DNA of 64,000 nt, taken from an uncultured Jannaschia sp. (GTDB lineage: Bacteria; Pseudomonadota; Alphaproteobacteria; Rhodobacterales; Rhodobacteraceae). The notes below the pieces were generated by a model. The model had not been told where the DNA came from and ran no database searches. It saw only the letters and a program-made list of their open reading frames with translations. Location of the stretch: positions 400,357 to 464,356 of the forward strand of contig NZ_CANNEZ010000003.1 in the NCBI RefSeq assembly GCF_947503795.1. Reading direction: 5' to 3'. Below, piece by piece: positions 20,250 through 28,563 of this stretch. Position 1 is the stretch's first letter. Each line of letters begins with the position of its first letter. The position numbers were made by a program, and so were the translations under genes.

Positions 20250-20974
20250 GTCCGGCTCCAATAGCGGTATCCGCCGCGCCGGACGAGCCCCGCGCGCTTG
20301 TACAACGCGACGGCGGGCACGTTGTTCGCCTCGACCGGCAAGGCCATCGTATCGGCGCCGTTCTCGCGCGCCCAGTGCATGGCGTGGATCATGCCGATCC
20401 GTCCGACACCTTTCCCGCGCGCCCGCGGCAGCGTCAGCACGAGATGGCAGACCGCGACCGTCCCGCTCAGCCCGACGAACAGCGCACCAGCCGCGCGGTC
20501 GTCGAAGCGCAGAAGGATCGCCGTCTTCGGCTCCGGCGCGCGGTGCATCGGGGTGCGTCGCTCGGGGCCGTTCCCGTGCTCGTCCCAGAGCGCGTCGCAG
20601 ATCGCCATCGGGGGCCAATGGGGAAACCCGCTGACCGGCGGCGTGTCGGGCAGGCTGTCGGGGATCGGTCCCGCCATCAGGTCGGACGGATCGCTGGGGG
20701 CGTAGCCGCGCGCCGCCAAGACACCCTCCAATGCGCGGTCATCCTCGATGATGGCGGCGAAGACCGTGCCGGGCCGCGCCGCCTCGACCGCCGCGATGTC
20801 CGCGTCCGCGACCGCCGCTCCGGGGACCGGGCGGGCCGCGGTGCCACGCCGCGTGCCCTCGCGTTCGGCGGGCAGGTCGAACGGCCCCACCCGGTCGAGA
20901 CGGGAGGGCGGCCAGGTTGCCCGGATCGCGGCCATGATCGCCTGCGCGTCCGGAAGGGATCCGGCCCCGGTCAT
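20246..20974 (-). CDS. GNAT-family N-acetyltransferase
   Basis: 242-residue protein with a C-terminal GNAT domain. The acetyl-CoA loop is LPRARGKGVGRIGM (around residue 182), preceded by beta-strand 4 GTVAVCHLVLTL and followed by the conserved NNVPAVALYKRAGL. The N-terminal half resembles a second, degenerate GNAT domain (a twin-GNAT layout). Acceptor unknown. Start and stop overlap both neighbours by four bases in a tightly coupled operon. Confidence 0.8.
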   Translation of the reverse strand: MTGAGSLPDAQAIMAAIRATWPPSRLDRVGPFDLPAEREGTRRGTAARPVPGAAVADADIAAVEAARPGTVFAAIIEDDRALEGVLAARGYAPSDPSDLMAGPIPDSLPDTPPVSGFPHWPPMAICDALWDEHGNGPERRTPMHRAPEPKTAILLRFDDRAAGALFVGLSGTVAVCHLVLTLPRARGKGVGRIGMIHAMHWARENGADTMALPVEANNVPAVALYKRAGLVRRGGYRYWSRT

Positions 20975-21693
20975 TCGGAGAAGAGCGCGGCGAGCCTGTC
21001 CGTCGCCTCCGTCACCCGCCCGGCATCCTGTCCGCGCACGACGATATTCGCGCCGAAGCGGCCGTCCTTCTGGAATGGATAGGACCCGATGGAGAGGTCG
21101 GGAAACGCCGCCGCCAGATCGCCCAGCGGCCCGGCGATATCGCCCTCGCCCTGGTCGATCCGCGTCGAGGTCGAGACCAGCGGCGCACCGCCCGTGAGCG
21201 TCGGCAGCACCGTCGCCACCATCGCCTGAAACACAGACGGCACCCCCGCCATGACGTGAACATTGCCAATCGTGAAACCCGGCGCGGTGCTGACGGGATT
21301 CTCGATGAGCGCGGCGCCGTCGGGAATGCGCGCCATGCGCAGCCGCGCGTCGTTCAGGTCGCCGCCGGTGCGGGCGTAATGCGCTGCCAGAAGGGCGCGG
21401 GCATCGTCACGGATACCGACGGATGCGTCGAACGCCGCGCCGATGGCGTCCGCGGTGATGTCGTCATGGGTCGGGCCGATCCCGCCCGAGGTGAAGACAT
21501 GGTCCCATGCCGACGACAGCGCACGCACGGCGGCGACGATGGCGTCGTGGTCGTCGCTGACCACGCGCACTTCCGACAGCGTGATCCCCATCTCGGTCAG
21601 CCGTCCCGCGAGGTGGTGCATGTTCGCGTCGCGGGTGCGGCCGGACAGGATTTCGTCCCCGATCACGAGCATGGCGGCGGTGGGGTTGGTCAT
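20971..21693 (-). CDS. CinA-like molybdopterin-binding domain protein
   Basis: 240-residue protein corresponding to the N-terminal (MoCF-biosynthesis-like) domain of CinA only. The C-terminal nicotinamide-nucleotide amidase part is absent, as in many alphaproteobacteria. GDEILSGRTRDAN at 12-24 and FTSGGIGPTHDDIT are diagnostic. ATG 21693 is chosen for its AGGAG site about 8 bases upstream and exact family N-terminus. Related domains hydrolyse ADP-ribose or FAD; the activity here is unproven. First gene of the operon reaching the OmpA-like gene, divergent from sfsA. Confidence 0.84.
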   Translation of the reverse strand: MTNPTAAMLVIGDEILSGRTRDANMHHLAGRLTEMGITLSEVRVVSDDHDAIVAAVRALSSAWDHVFTSGGIGPTHDDITADAIGAAFDASVGIRDDARALLAAHYARTGGDLNDARLRMARIPDGAALIENPVSTAPGFTIGNVHVMAGVPSVFQAMVATVLPTLTGGAPLVSTSTRIDQGEGDIAGPLGDLAAAFPDLSIGSYPFQKDGRFGANIVVRGQDAGRVTEATDRLAALFSE

Positions 21694-21732
21694 CGGTGGC
21701 TCTCCTGTCCGCATGGGGTATAGGACGCGGCC

Positions 21733-22440
21733 ATGCGCTTCGCCACACCGCTGATCCCCGCCACGCTGATCCGCCGATACAAGCGGTTCCTCGCGGACGT
21801 GTTGCTGGAGGATGGGCGGACTGTCGTGGCGCATTGTCCAAACCCCGGCGCGATGACCGGGCAGGCCGATCCGGGCGCGCGCATCTGGCTGGAGCCGAAT
21901 GACGACCCGCGCAAGAAGCTTGATTACGGCTGGCGGCTGACGGAGCTGGGGGGTGGGCATTTCTGCTGCGTCGATACCGGCGGCGCCAATCGCACGGTCG
22001 AGGCGGCGCTCCGGGCGGGGGCGGTGCCGGGCCTCGACGCGAGCGGCGGTCTGCGGGCCGAGGTCCCCTATTCGGACGGAAGCCGCGTGGATTTCGTACT
22101 GGGCGGCGAGGTGTTCGTCGAGGTGAAGGCCGTGTCGCTGTCACGCCGGCCGGGTCTGGCCGAGTTTCCCGACACGCGGACGGCGCGGGGCGCGCGGCAC
22201 ATGGATGATCTGGCGGGCGTCGTCGCCGGGGGCCGTCGCGCCGTCGTCCTGTTTCTCGTCCAGCGGACCGATTGCGATCGGGTCGGCATCGCGGCCGATA
22301 TCGACCCGGTCTATGCCGCCGCCGTCGCCCGCGCGCGGGACGCAGGTGTCGAGGTCATGGCGCTGGGCACGACGATCGACACGGCCGGGGTCACCGCGAC
22401 GGGTCGCCTGCCTGTGGAACTTCCGACGCTCTCGCCTTAA
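21733..22440 (+). CDS. sfsA: Sugar fermentation stimulation protein homologue SfsA
   Basis: 235-residue SfsA-family protein. Matching pieces include RYKRFLADVLLEDG, HCPNPGAMTG, FVEVKAVSLSR, and FPDTRTARGARHM. The family fold resembles a nuclease (VEVK in a PD-(D/E)XK-like arrangement) with an OB-like N-terminus; DNA binding has been reported in E. coli, but the true role is unclear. It is 39 bases from the divergent CinA-like gene and 32 bases before map. Confidence 0.9.
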   Translation: MRFATPLIPATLIRRYKRFLADVLLEDGRTVVAHCPNPGAMTGQADPGARIWLEPNDDPRKKLDYGWRLTELGGGHFCCVDTGGANRTVEAALRAGAVPGLDASGGLRAEVPYSDGSRVDFVLGGEVFVEVKAVSLSRRPGLAEFPDTRTARGARHMDDLAGVVAGGRRAVVLFLVQRTDCDRVGIAADIDPVYAAAVARARDAGVEVMALGTTIDTAGVTATGRLPVELPTLSP

Positions 22441-22472
22441 GTGACACGCGACGACGACCGGAGGGCCCGGAC

Positions 22473-23282
22473 ATGGACGAACATCGCGGCAGACTGACAC
22501 GCGACGGCATCCGCATCCACGAGGACGCGGATTTCGCAGGGATGCGCGCGGCGGGTGCGCTGGCGGCCCAGATCCTGGACCGGATCGCGGATCACGTCGT
22601 GCCAGGTGCGACGACCGGCGCGCTGGATCGCCAGATCACCGATTGGGTCACCGAGGCGGGCGCGACCTCGGCCACGATCGGCTACAAGGGCTACGCCCAC
22701 GCGTCCTGCATCAGCGTGAACCATGTCGTCTGCCACGGCATTCCGGGCGACAAGACCCTCAAGGACGGCGACATCCTGAACATAGACGTCACGGTGATCG
22801 TCGATGGCTGGTTCGGCGACAGCTCGCGGATGTACGTGGCGGGCACGCCGTCGCGGAAGGCCGAGCGTCTGATCCAGGTGACCCACGATTCGCTGATGAA
22901 GGGGATCGACGCGGTCGCACCGGGCAAGACCTTCGGGGATATCGGCTTCGCGATCCAGGCCTATGCCGAGGCGCATCGCATGTCGGTGGTCCGCGACTTC
23001 TGCGGCCACGGGCTGGGCCGCGTCTTCCACGCGCCGCCCAACGTGCTGCATTACGGGCGGCCGGGCACCGGGCCGGTGCTGGAAGAAGGCATGTTCTTCA
23101 CCATCGAGCCGATGATCAATCTCGGCCGCGCCGAGACGAAAGTGCTGGCCGACGACTGGACCGCCGTGACCCGCGACAAGTCGCTCTCGGCGCAGTTCGA
23201 GCATTCGGTGGGCGTGACCGCCACGGGGGCCGAGATCTTCACGCTCTCGCCCGCCGGTCGCTTCCATCCGACGCGGGACTGA
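22473..23282 (+). CDS. map: Methionine aminopeptidase type I
   Basis: Removes N-terminal methionine from new proteins. 269 residues. All five metal ligands are in place: D105, D116, H179, E212, E243, together with substrate histidine H88 (NHVVCHGIP). ATG 22473 has GGAGGG about 9 bases upstream. The sfsA-map order is common in Rhodobacterales. Convergent with the ornithine-cyclodeaminase-like gene nine bases on. Confidence 0.95.
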   Translation: MDEHRGRLTRDGIRIHEDADFAGMRAAGALAAQILDRIADHVVPGATTGALDRQITDWVTEAGATSATIGYKGYAHASCISVNHVVCHGIPGDKTLKDGDILNIDVTVIVDGWFGDSSRMYVAGTPSRKAERLIQVTHDSLMKGIDAVAPGKTFGDIGFAIQAYAEAHRMSVVRDFCGHGLGRVFHAPPNVLHYGRPGTGPVLEEGMFFTIEPMINLGRAETKVLADDWTAVTRDKSLSAQFEHSVGVTATGAEIFTLSPAGRFHPTRD

Positions 23283-23291
23283 CGCGCCGGC

Positions 23292-24191
23292 CTAACCCGC
23301 GACGTCTAGGATGTAGCGCGCGACCATCAGGTCGAGATGCGCGCCGCCGCCATTCTTGAAGAGCGTGATCTCGTCCTCGGAGGACCGCCGCATGGCATCG
23401 CCATCGTAGTAGTCCGCGACGATGTCCGACGGCGCGATGACGCCCGCGGCCAGCGGGATCTTCAGCTCGCCGATATGGTCGAGCGTCGTGGCACGGGAAT
23501 CGACGAAGATCGTGGCGCGGCGGAGCGCGTCGTCATCGGCCTCGCGCATGTCCGGGCGGTAGGCGCCGATCAGGTCGAGATGCTGACCTGGCCGCAACCA
23601 TTCGCCCCGGATGATCGGGTCGGTCGTCATCGTCGCCACGGTCACGATATCGGACGCCGACACCGCGTCGCCCAGATCCGGCGCGGCGGTGCCGCCGATC
23701 TCCCGCGCCAGGGCGGCCGCGTTCTCTCCGTTGCGCGACCAGACCCTGAAGCGCGCGTCGGGGAAAGCTGCGGAATAGGCCTCGTGAAGGGATGTCGCGA
23801 CCGTGCCGGAGCCGACGATCAGGATGTCCCGGCTGTCGGGACGCGCGAGGCGGGTGGCCCCGAGAAGGCTGTCGCCCGCCGTCTTCCACTTCGTCACGAG
23901 GCGGAAGTCGAGCATGGCCGAAAGCGTGCCGTCCGTATCGGAGAAGACCGACACCGCGCCGCCGACGGCGGGTTTCTCGGGCATGTTGCCCGGAAAGATC
24001 GTGGCCGTCTTCACCAGCACGCCCAGCCCGTCGATCCAGGCCGAGCGCGACAGCATCGTGTCGGGGTCGCGATAGAGGAAGGTGTCGCCGATCTCGGCGC
24101 GGGGCAGGTCGTGCCCGGCGGCGATCGCACGGGTCAGGGCGAGCCAGTCGAGCTTGCTGTCGGCTTCGGGTCCGATGAAGGGGATGGTCAT
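23292..24191 (-). CDS. Ornithine cyclodeaminase / mu-crystallin family protein
   Basis: 299-residue NAD(P)-dependent enzyme of the OCD/mu-crystallin family. Rossmann motif VGSGTVATSLHEAY lies near residue 127, with VKTATIFPGN and a conserved DLIGAYRPDMREAD (usual family form G.H.P..REID). Members act as ornithine or lysine cyclodeaminase, alanine dehydrogenase, or imine reductases (for example of pyrroline-2-carboxylate), and the sequence does not decide. Last gene of a minus-strand operon, overlapping the HAD gene by four bases. Confidence 0.82.
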   Translation of the reverse strand: MTIPFIGPEADSKLDWLALTRAIAAGHDLPRAEIGDTFLYRDPDTMLSRSAWIDGLGVLVKTATIFPGNMPEKPAVGGAVSVFSDTDGTLSAMLDFRLVTKWKTAGDSLLGATRLARPDSRDILIVGSGTVATSLHEAYSAAFPDARFRVWSRNGENAAALAREIGGTAAPDLGDAVSASDIVTVATMTTDPIIRGEWLRPGQHLDLIGAYRPDMREADDDALRRATIFVDSRATTLDHIGELKIPLAAGVIAPSDIVADYYDGDAMRRSSEDEITLFKNGGGAHLDLMVARYILDVAG

Positions 24192-24808
24192 GCGGCCTCC
24201 TGTTCGCTGAGGAGACCCTCGGAGACGAGGCGGTCCGCCCAGCCGTCCGGCCCCTCGAAGTGATGGGTGCGCCAGCCGCGTGCGGCGGCGGCGGCGATAT
24301 TCTCGGCCCGGTCGTCCGCGAAGAGCAGCGCGTCGCCGCCGAGGCCCGTGCCGTCCTCGACCGCGGCGTAGATCCCCGCATCGGGCTTGATGACCCGCAG
24401 GTGCCCGGACACGAAGGTCCGGTCGAACTCGGACAGGAAATCGTAGCGGGTGCGGGCCAGCGCGAAGGTCTCGACCCCGAAGTTCGTCAGGGCGTGAACC
24501 GGTACGTCCTTCGCCCGGAGCGCCCGCATCAGACGGACCGAGCGGGGGATCTCGGGCGTGGCGAGGTCGAGCCAGTGATCGTGCCACATCCGGATCTCGT
24601 CGGCCCAGTCGGGATGGGCCGCTGCGGTCCCGTAGATCACGTCGCGAAACCCTTCGCCCCGGTCGACGCGGTCGTTCATCGCGTGCAGGTCCAGCGCCGC
24701 GAACATCGCACGACGGCGGTCCGCGCCGATGCGGGCGTCATACCAGCGCTCGGGCTGCCATTCGATCAGGACGTTGCCGATATCGAAGACGACCGCCCGG
24801 ATGGTCAT
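24188..24808 (-). CDS. HAD-family phosphatase
   Basis: 206-residue haloacid-dehalogenase-like hydrolase of the YihX/epoxide-hydrolase-N type. Motif I VVFDIGNVLIEW has nucleophile D9; the second aspartate of the classic DxD is replaced by G, as in that subgroup. Motif II is HALTNFG, the motif III lysine is in VIKPDAGIY, and motif IV is LLFADDRAEN. Substrate unknown, likely a sugar phosphate. Third gene of the AEC-fghA-HAD-OCD operon. Confidence 0.83.
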   Translation of the reverse strand: MTIRAVVFDIGNVLIEWQPERWYDARIGADRRRAMFAALDLHAMNDRVDRGEGFRDVIYGTAAAHPDWADEIRMWHDHWLDLATPEIPRSVRLMRALRAKDVPVHALTNFGVETFALARTRYDFLSEFDRTFVSGHLRVIKPDAGIYAAVEDGTGLGGDALLFADDRAENIAAAAARGWRTHHFEGPDGWADRLVSEGLLSEQEAA

Positions 24809-25611
24809 GCGAGGTGCTCGGCGTGGAAGGCCACGTGCTCGGCCGCGAAGCTCGCCACGAAGAAGTAGCTGTGGTCGTAGCCCGCGCGCAGATTCAGTTC
24901 GGCGCCCGACTTGCTGCGCGCGAGGGCCGCCGCGAAGGCCTCCGTCCCGAGCTTGTCGTAGAACTGGTCTGACGTGCCGGTGTCGATCCGGCAGGGCGGC
25001 AGGACCGCGCCGTCCGAAAGGAGGACTGTCGCGTCATGGGCGGCGGCGTCGCCAGTATAGGCGGTCATCTGCGGTGTGCCCCAGTCCGACGCCGACGGAT
25101 TGCAGATCGGCGCGAAGGCCGAGACCGAGCGGAACCGCTTCGGATGCTTGAGTGCCAGCGTCAGCGCGCCGTGCCCGCCCATGGAATGGCCCGTGATGCC
25201 CTGCCGCGCCTCGTCGAGATCGAAGGCCGCGAAGACCGTCTCGGGCAGGTCTGCGGCGATATAGCTCTGCATCTTGAAGTGCTCGGCCCATTTTCCCTCG
25301 GTCGCGTCGACGTAGAACCCGGCGCCCTGCCCCATGTCGAAGGCGTCGTCGTCGGGGACATCCGTGCCGCGCGGGCTCGTGTCGGGGAAGACCACGGCCA
25401 GCCCCGCCTCGGCGGCCCAGGCCTGAAGCCCGGCCTTGGTCATTGCGTTCTCGTGGGTGCAGGTCAGCCCCGAAAGATACCAGAGCACCGCGCCGGTCGG
25501 ATGCTCGGGGAGGAAGAGGCCGAAGGTCATGTCGGTGCCGGTGGCGTCGGACGCGTGGGAATAGACGCCCTGCGTGCCGCCGAAGCAGCGGTTCTCGGCG
25601 ATGGTCTTCAT
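24805..25611 (-). CDS. fghA: S-formylglutathione hydrolase
   Basis: Esterase D family hydrolase that releases formate and glutathione from S-formylglutathione in formaldehyde detoxification. 268 residues. Nucleophile serine is in GHSMGGHGAL, catalytic aspartate near GTSDQFYD, catalytic histidine in GYDHSYFF; LSGLTCTHENAMTKAG is a strong family marker. The frame is open far upstream, but ATG 25611 matches the family start and overlaps the AEC carrier stop. The partner glutathione-dependent formaldehyde dehydrogenase is not in the window. Confidence 0.92.
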   Translation of the reverse strand: MKTIAENRCFGGTQGVYSHASDATGTDMTFGLFLPEHPTGAVLWYLSGLTCTHENAMTKAGLQAWAAEAGLAVVFPDTSPRGTDVPDDDAFDMGQGAGFYVDATEGKWAEHFKMQSYIAADLPETVFAAFDLDEARQGITGHSMGGHGALTLALKHPKRFRSVSAFAPICNPSASDWGTPQMTAYTGDAAAHDATVLLSDGAVLPPCRIDTGTSDQFYDKLGTEAFAAALARSKSGAELNLRAGYDHSYFFVASFAAEHVAFHAEHLA

Positions 25612-26546
25612 GTGGTTCCTCCGGTGAGCAGGCCGATGATGACCGAAACGGTGACGATGGACACGGCCGTCGAGACGAGGATCGCCGCGGACACCCGTTG
25701 GGGCGCGACGCCGTAATGCTGGGCCAGAATGTAGACGTTGCCCGCGACCGGCAAGGCGGCGGACGAGATCATCACCGTCGCCGCGAGCGGGTCGGCGACG
25801 GGAAAGAGCACCAGCGCCGAGAGCGCCACGGCGGCAGGGTGGAGCACCAGCTTGCAGAAGGTGAGCCAGCCCGCGACCGAGAGGCGCTCGGCGGTCTTGC
25901 CCGCCAGCGACGCGCCGATCGCGAAAAGTGCGCCGGGCGTGGCGGCGGCCCCGAGGATCGAGAGGAACTCGTTGACCGGCTCCCAGATCTCGCGCCCGGT
26001 GGCCGACCACGCGACCCCGAGCACGATCGACACGATCATCGGGTTCTTCAGGAGGCCCAGCCCCACGGTCCGCAGCGTCGCCACCGTGACGCGCCCCTCG
26101 CGCGAACCGGTGATGAGGATGACGATGATCGACGAGAAGACGATGAGATCGGTCGCGAGGATCATCAGCATCGGGCCTGCGCTTTCGGGGCCGAGAAGCA
26201 GGATGAACATCGGGATGCCGAGAAAGCCCACGTTGCCGATGGTTGCGACCTGCGCCTCGACCGCGCATTCCGCGACCGAGAGCCCGCGCGCGAAGCCGAC
26301 GGCGCTGGCGATCAGGTAGACGATGAAACAGCCCCAGAGATACGCGGTGATGAACTGCCAATCGAGGATATCGGCGAGACTGAGATTGGCCGAGAAGTTG
26401 AAGAGCATCGCCGAGAGCGCGAAGTAGAAGACGAACTTCGTCAGGTAGGCGGTGGCCTCGGCGGTGAAGAACTTCGTCCGGCCGGCGAAGTAGCCCAGCG
26501 CGATCAGGGCGAAGAAGGGCAGGGTCTTCAGAAAGATCGCGATCAT
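25608..26546 (-). CDS. AEC-family (auxin efflux carrier-like) transporter
   Basis: 312-residue inner-membrane protein with eight to ten hydrophobic segments. It has the two-halved AEC organisation: FFALIALGYFAGR near residue 14, FLGIPMFILLLG near 110, and a C-terminal half with GASLAGKTAER and PVAGNVYILAQHYG. Members export dicarboxylates, malonate or aromatic compounds; the substrate is unknown. It is the first gene of the operon with fghA. The region upstream, shared with a divergent exported-protein gene, contains several palindromes. Confidence 0.86.
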   Translation of the reverse strand: MIAIFLKTLPFFALIALGYFAGRTKFFTAEATAYLTKFVFYFALSAMLFNFSANLSLADILDWQFITAYLWGCFIVYLIASAVGFARGLSVAECAVEAQVATIGNVGFLGIPMFILLLGPESAGPMLMILATDLIVFSSIIVILITGSREGRVTVATLRTVGLGLLKNPMIVSIVLGVAWSATGREIWEPVNEFLSILGAAATPGALFAIGASLAGKTAERLSVAGWLTFCKLVLHPAAVALSALVLFPVADPLAATVMISSAALPVAGNVYILAQHYGVAPQRVSAAILVSTAVSIVTVSVIIGLLTGGTT

Positions 26547-26581
26547 CCGGAACGGCTAGCGACGGGGCCCGGTGGTGTCTA

Positions 26582-26594
26582 GCGCACGGTGCGC
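26582..26594. promoter_or_regulatory. Perfect palindrome upstream of the AEC gene
   Basis: GCGCAC-G-GTGCGC, six-base arms around one base, 36 bases before the AEC start. Position suits an operator or a 5'-UTR hairpin. No binding protein can be named. Confidence 0.35.
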
Positions 26595-26620
26595 CCGTGC
26601 AGGACCGGCCCGTGCGAAAA

Positions 26621-26636
26621 TGAACCGATTAGTTCA
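26621..26636. promoter_or_regulatory. Putative TetR-type operator 1
   Basis: Inverted repeat TGAAC-N6-GTTCA with perfect five-base arms in the divergent AEC / exported-protein region. It shares the GAACCGA half-site with the palindrome 47 bases downstream. The nearby gene at 27138 encodes a TetR-family repressor, so it is a plausible binding site; this is inference. Confidence 0.45.
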
Positions 26637-26682
26637 GAATGACCCTTGCGGGCAGGCGCACCCATGCGGTACCCACAAATAT

Positions 26683-26701
26683 GAACTGAACGGTTCGGTT
26701 C
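26683..26701. promoter_or_regulatory. Putative TetR-type operator 2
   Basis: Nine-base arms GAACTGAAC / GTTCGGTTC around a central G, one mismatch. The inner GAAC-G-GTTC is perfect. It ends 20 bases before the ATG of the small exported protein, next to its GAGGAGAG ribosome site, a position where a repressor would block transcription or initiation. Confidence 0.5.
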
Positions 26702-26721
26702 GTTAGCGAGGAGAGACCGAG

Positions 26722-27021
26722 ATGAAAGCCCTGTTCCTGACCAGTCTGACGGCGGCCGCGCTCGCGCTGCCCGCCATCGCGGATACGATCGAGATCGACG
26801 ACGACCGGTGGTTCCGCGTCGAGACCCCCGCCTCCAACGGCATCGTTGTCGATATCGACGATGATGGCTGGACGCGGATGGATGCGCCCTTGGCGCAGTC
26901 GACCCGCGCGCAGCCGCGCGAACCCGGCGTCTGTACCCAGCTCGAGCGGTCCGCCCGGATCGCCACGTCCGAGTGCGGCACCCTGACGCCGGCGCAACTG
27001 ACCGCTATCCAGGCCGACTGA
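26722..27021 (+). CDS. Small exported protein with repeated acidic motif
   Basis: 99-residue protein with a Sec signal peptide (MKALFLTSLTAAALALPAIA, cleavage before DTIE). The mature part begins with two copies of a 14-residue acidic unit, IEIDDDRWFRVETP (23-36) and VDIDDDGWTRMDAP (43-56), twenty residues apart. The triple aspartates could bind a divalent cation, but this is speculation. Two cysteines (C71, C85) may form a disulfide. ATG 26722 has GAGGAGAG upstream. Family not recognised. It lies between two putative operators and a TetR gene. Confidence 0.65.
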   Translation: MKALFLTSLTAAALALPAIADTIEIDDDRWFRVETPASNGIVVDIDDDGWTRMDAPLAQSTRAQPREPGVCTQLERSARIATSECGTLTPAQLTAIQAD

Positions 27022-27044
27022 TCCCCCCGAAGTCGACCGGGCCC

Positions 27045-27092
27045 GCGGGGCGTGCCGATCTCCCCGGCGCGCCCCGCTTCTCGTTTGTCTTG
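27045..27092 (+). terminator. Rho-independent terminator after the small exported protein
   Basis: Twelve-base stem (27045-27056 with 27066-27077, one T-G pair) and a nine-base loop, followed by a pyrimidine/T-rich tail from 27078. It should end the transcript of the small exported protein and separate it from the TetR gene. Confidence 0.7.
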
Positions 27093-27137
27093 TGCGGCTT
27101 GGCCGCGTCTCTATATGCTGCGACCGAGGGGGAGCCG

Positions 27138-27752
27138 ATGAACGATGTCACGCCGATCAAGAAGGGCCGTAAGTTCGATCAAGTGATCGAGGGCGCGCGC
27201 AGCGTCTTTCTCTCCGATGGGTACGAAGGCGCGAGCGTCGATGCCATCGCCCGCGCGGCGGGCGTCTCGAAGGCCACCCTCTACAGCTATTTTACCGACA
27301 AGAAGCTCCTCTTCATGGAGGTGGCCAAGGCGGAATGCTCGACCCAGATCTGCGAGGCGGGCGAGATCCTGACGCCGGGCTCCGAGCCGCGCGACGCGCT
27401 CTGCGAGGCCGGCTACCAGATGACCCGCTTCGTGCTCTCGGATTTCGGCCAGAGCATCTTTCGCATGTGCGTCGCCGAGAGCGACCGCTTCCCCGAGCTG
27501 GGGCGCGAATTCTTCCGGACCGGGCCCCAGGTCTTCCGCGAGCAGATGCGGGCCTATCTGCGCCTTGCCGTCGAACGCGAGGAGTTGGTGATCGACGATA
27601 TCGAACTGGCCGCCGACCAGTTCGTCGAGCTGTGCCATGCGACGCTCTTCGTCGAGATGGTGTTCGGCGTGCGCGAGACGGCGACCGATGCCGAGGTCGA
27701 CCGCATCGTCAGCGGCGCGGTCGACACGTTCATGGCCCGCTTCGGCGCCTGA
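27138..27752 (+). CDS. TetR/AcrR-family regulator, AefR-like
   Basis: 204-residue repressor-type protein. The N-terminal helix-turn-helix is SVDAIARAAGVSKATLYSYF (about residues 36-55). The C-terminal domain FRMCVAESDRFPELGREFF resembles the AefR-like TetR ligand-binding family. ATG 27138 has GGGGGAG upstream and gives the normal length. The start region contains no GAAC/GTTC palindrome; such sites lie 440-520 bases upstream in the AEC / exported-protein promoter region, so those genes, not itself, are the likelier targets. Confidence 0.85.
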   Translation: MNDVTPIKKGRKFDQVIEGARSVFLSDGYEGASVDAIARAAGVSKATLYSYFTDKKLLFMEVAKAECSTQICEAGEILTPGSEPRDALCEAGYQMTRFVLSDFGQSIFRMCVAESDRFPELGREFFRTGPQVFREQMRAYLRLAVEREELVIDDIELAADQFVELCHATLFVEMVFGVRETATDAEVDRIVSGAVDTFMARFGA

Positions 27753-27758
27753 CCCGGC

Positions 27759-28499
27759 TCAGGCGGGCCGCAGGCTCGCCGTGACGTAATTCACCGAAAG
27801 ATCCCGGTCGGACAGCCGCCACGTCCAGCTCAGCGGATTGAAGACGAATCCCATCCGGTCCACCGGCGTGAGCCCCGCCTGCCGCAAGAGGTCGTAAAGC
27901 TCGTCCGGCGTGATGAATTTCGACCATTCATGCGTGCCCTTCGGCAGCCAGCGCATCACCTGTTCGGCCCCGATGATCGCCATCACGTAGCTCTTTGCGT
28001 TGCGGTTGAGCGTCGAGCAGCACATCAGCCCGCCCGGACGCAGGAGGTCATGGCAGGCCGTCAGGTAGCCCAGCGGGTCGGACACATGCTCGACCACCTC
28101 CATGTTGAGGATCGCGTCGAAGGGCGGCTCGTCCGTCTCCAGAAGCGCCTCGGCGGAGGTGTGGCGGTAGTCGATCTCGAGCCCCGATTGCGCCGCGTGG
28201 GCCTGCGCCACGGGGATGTTGCGCGCCGCCGCATCGACGCCGACGACCGTCGCGCCCAGGCGTGCCATCGGTTCGGACAGAAGCCCGCCGCCGCAGCCGA
28301 TATCGAGGATGCGCAGCCCTTCGAAGGGCGCGTCGCCCGACAGGTCGCGATCGAATTCGCCCGCGATCTGGGTTGTGATGTAGTCCAGCCGACAGGGATT
28401 GAGCATGTGCAGCGGCTTGAACTTGCCGTTCGGATCCCACCATTCGGCCGCCATGGCCTCGAACTTCTCGATCTCGGTCGGGTCGATGGTGGTGGTCAT
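27759..28499 (-). CDS. ubiG: Ubiquinone biosynthesis O-methyltransferase UbiG
   Basis: SAM-dependent methyltransferase carrying out both O-methylations in ubiquinone synthesis. 246 residues. [19 protein letters not shown] at the N-terminus and the SAM motif [15 protein letters not shown] are diagnostic, and NMEVVEHV and GTHEWSKFI also match. The frame is open to 28595, but ATG 28499 is the family start. Convergent with the TetR gene and divergent from the iminopeptidase. Confidence 0.94.
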   Translation of the reverse strand: MTTTIDPTEIEKFEAMAAEWWDPNGKFKPLHMLNPCRLDYITTQIAGEFDRDLSGDAPFEGLRILDIGCGGGLLSEPMARLGATVVGVDAAARNIPVAQAHAAQSGLEIDYRHTSAEALLETDEPPFDAILNMEVVEHVSDPLGYLTACHDLLRPGGLMCCSTLNRNAKSYVMAIIGAEQVMRWLPKGTHEWSKFITPDELYDLLRQAGLTPVDRMGFVFNPLSWTWRLSDRDLSVNYVTASLRPA

Positions 28500-28563
28500 G
28501 AGGCCTCCGCGTCGGGTGTGATTGCCATGGTGGCGCGCGCTTGGCGGTCTATATAGGTCGCCA

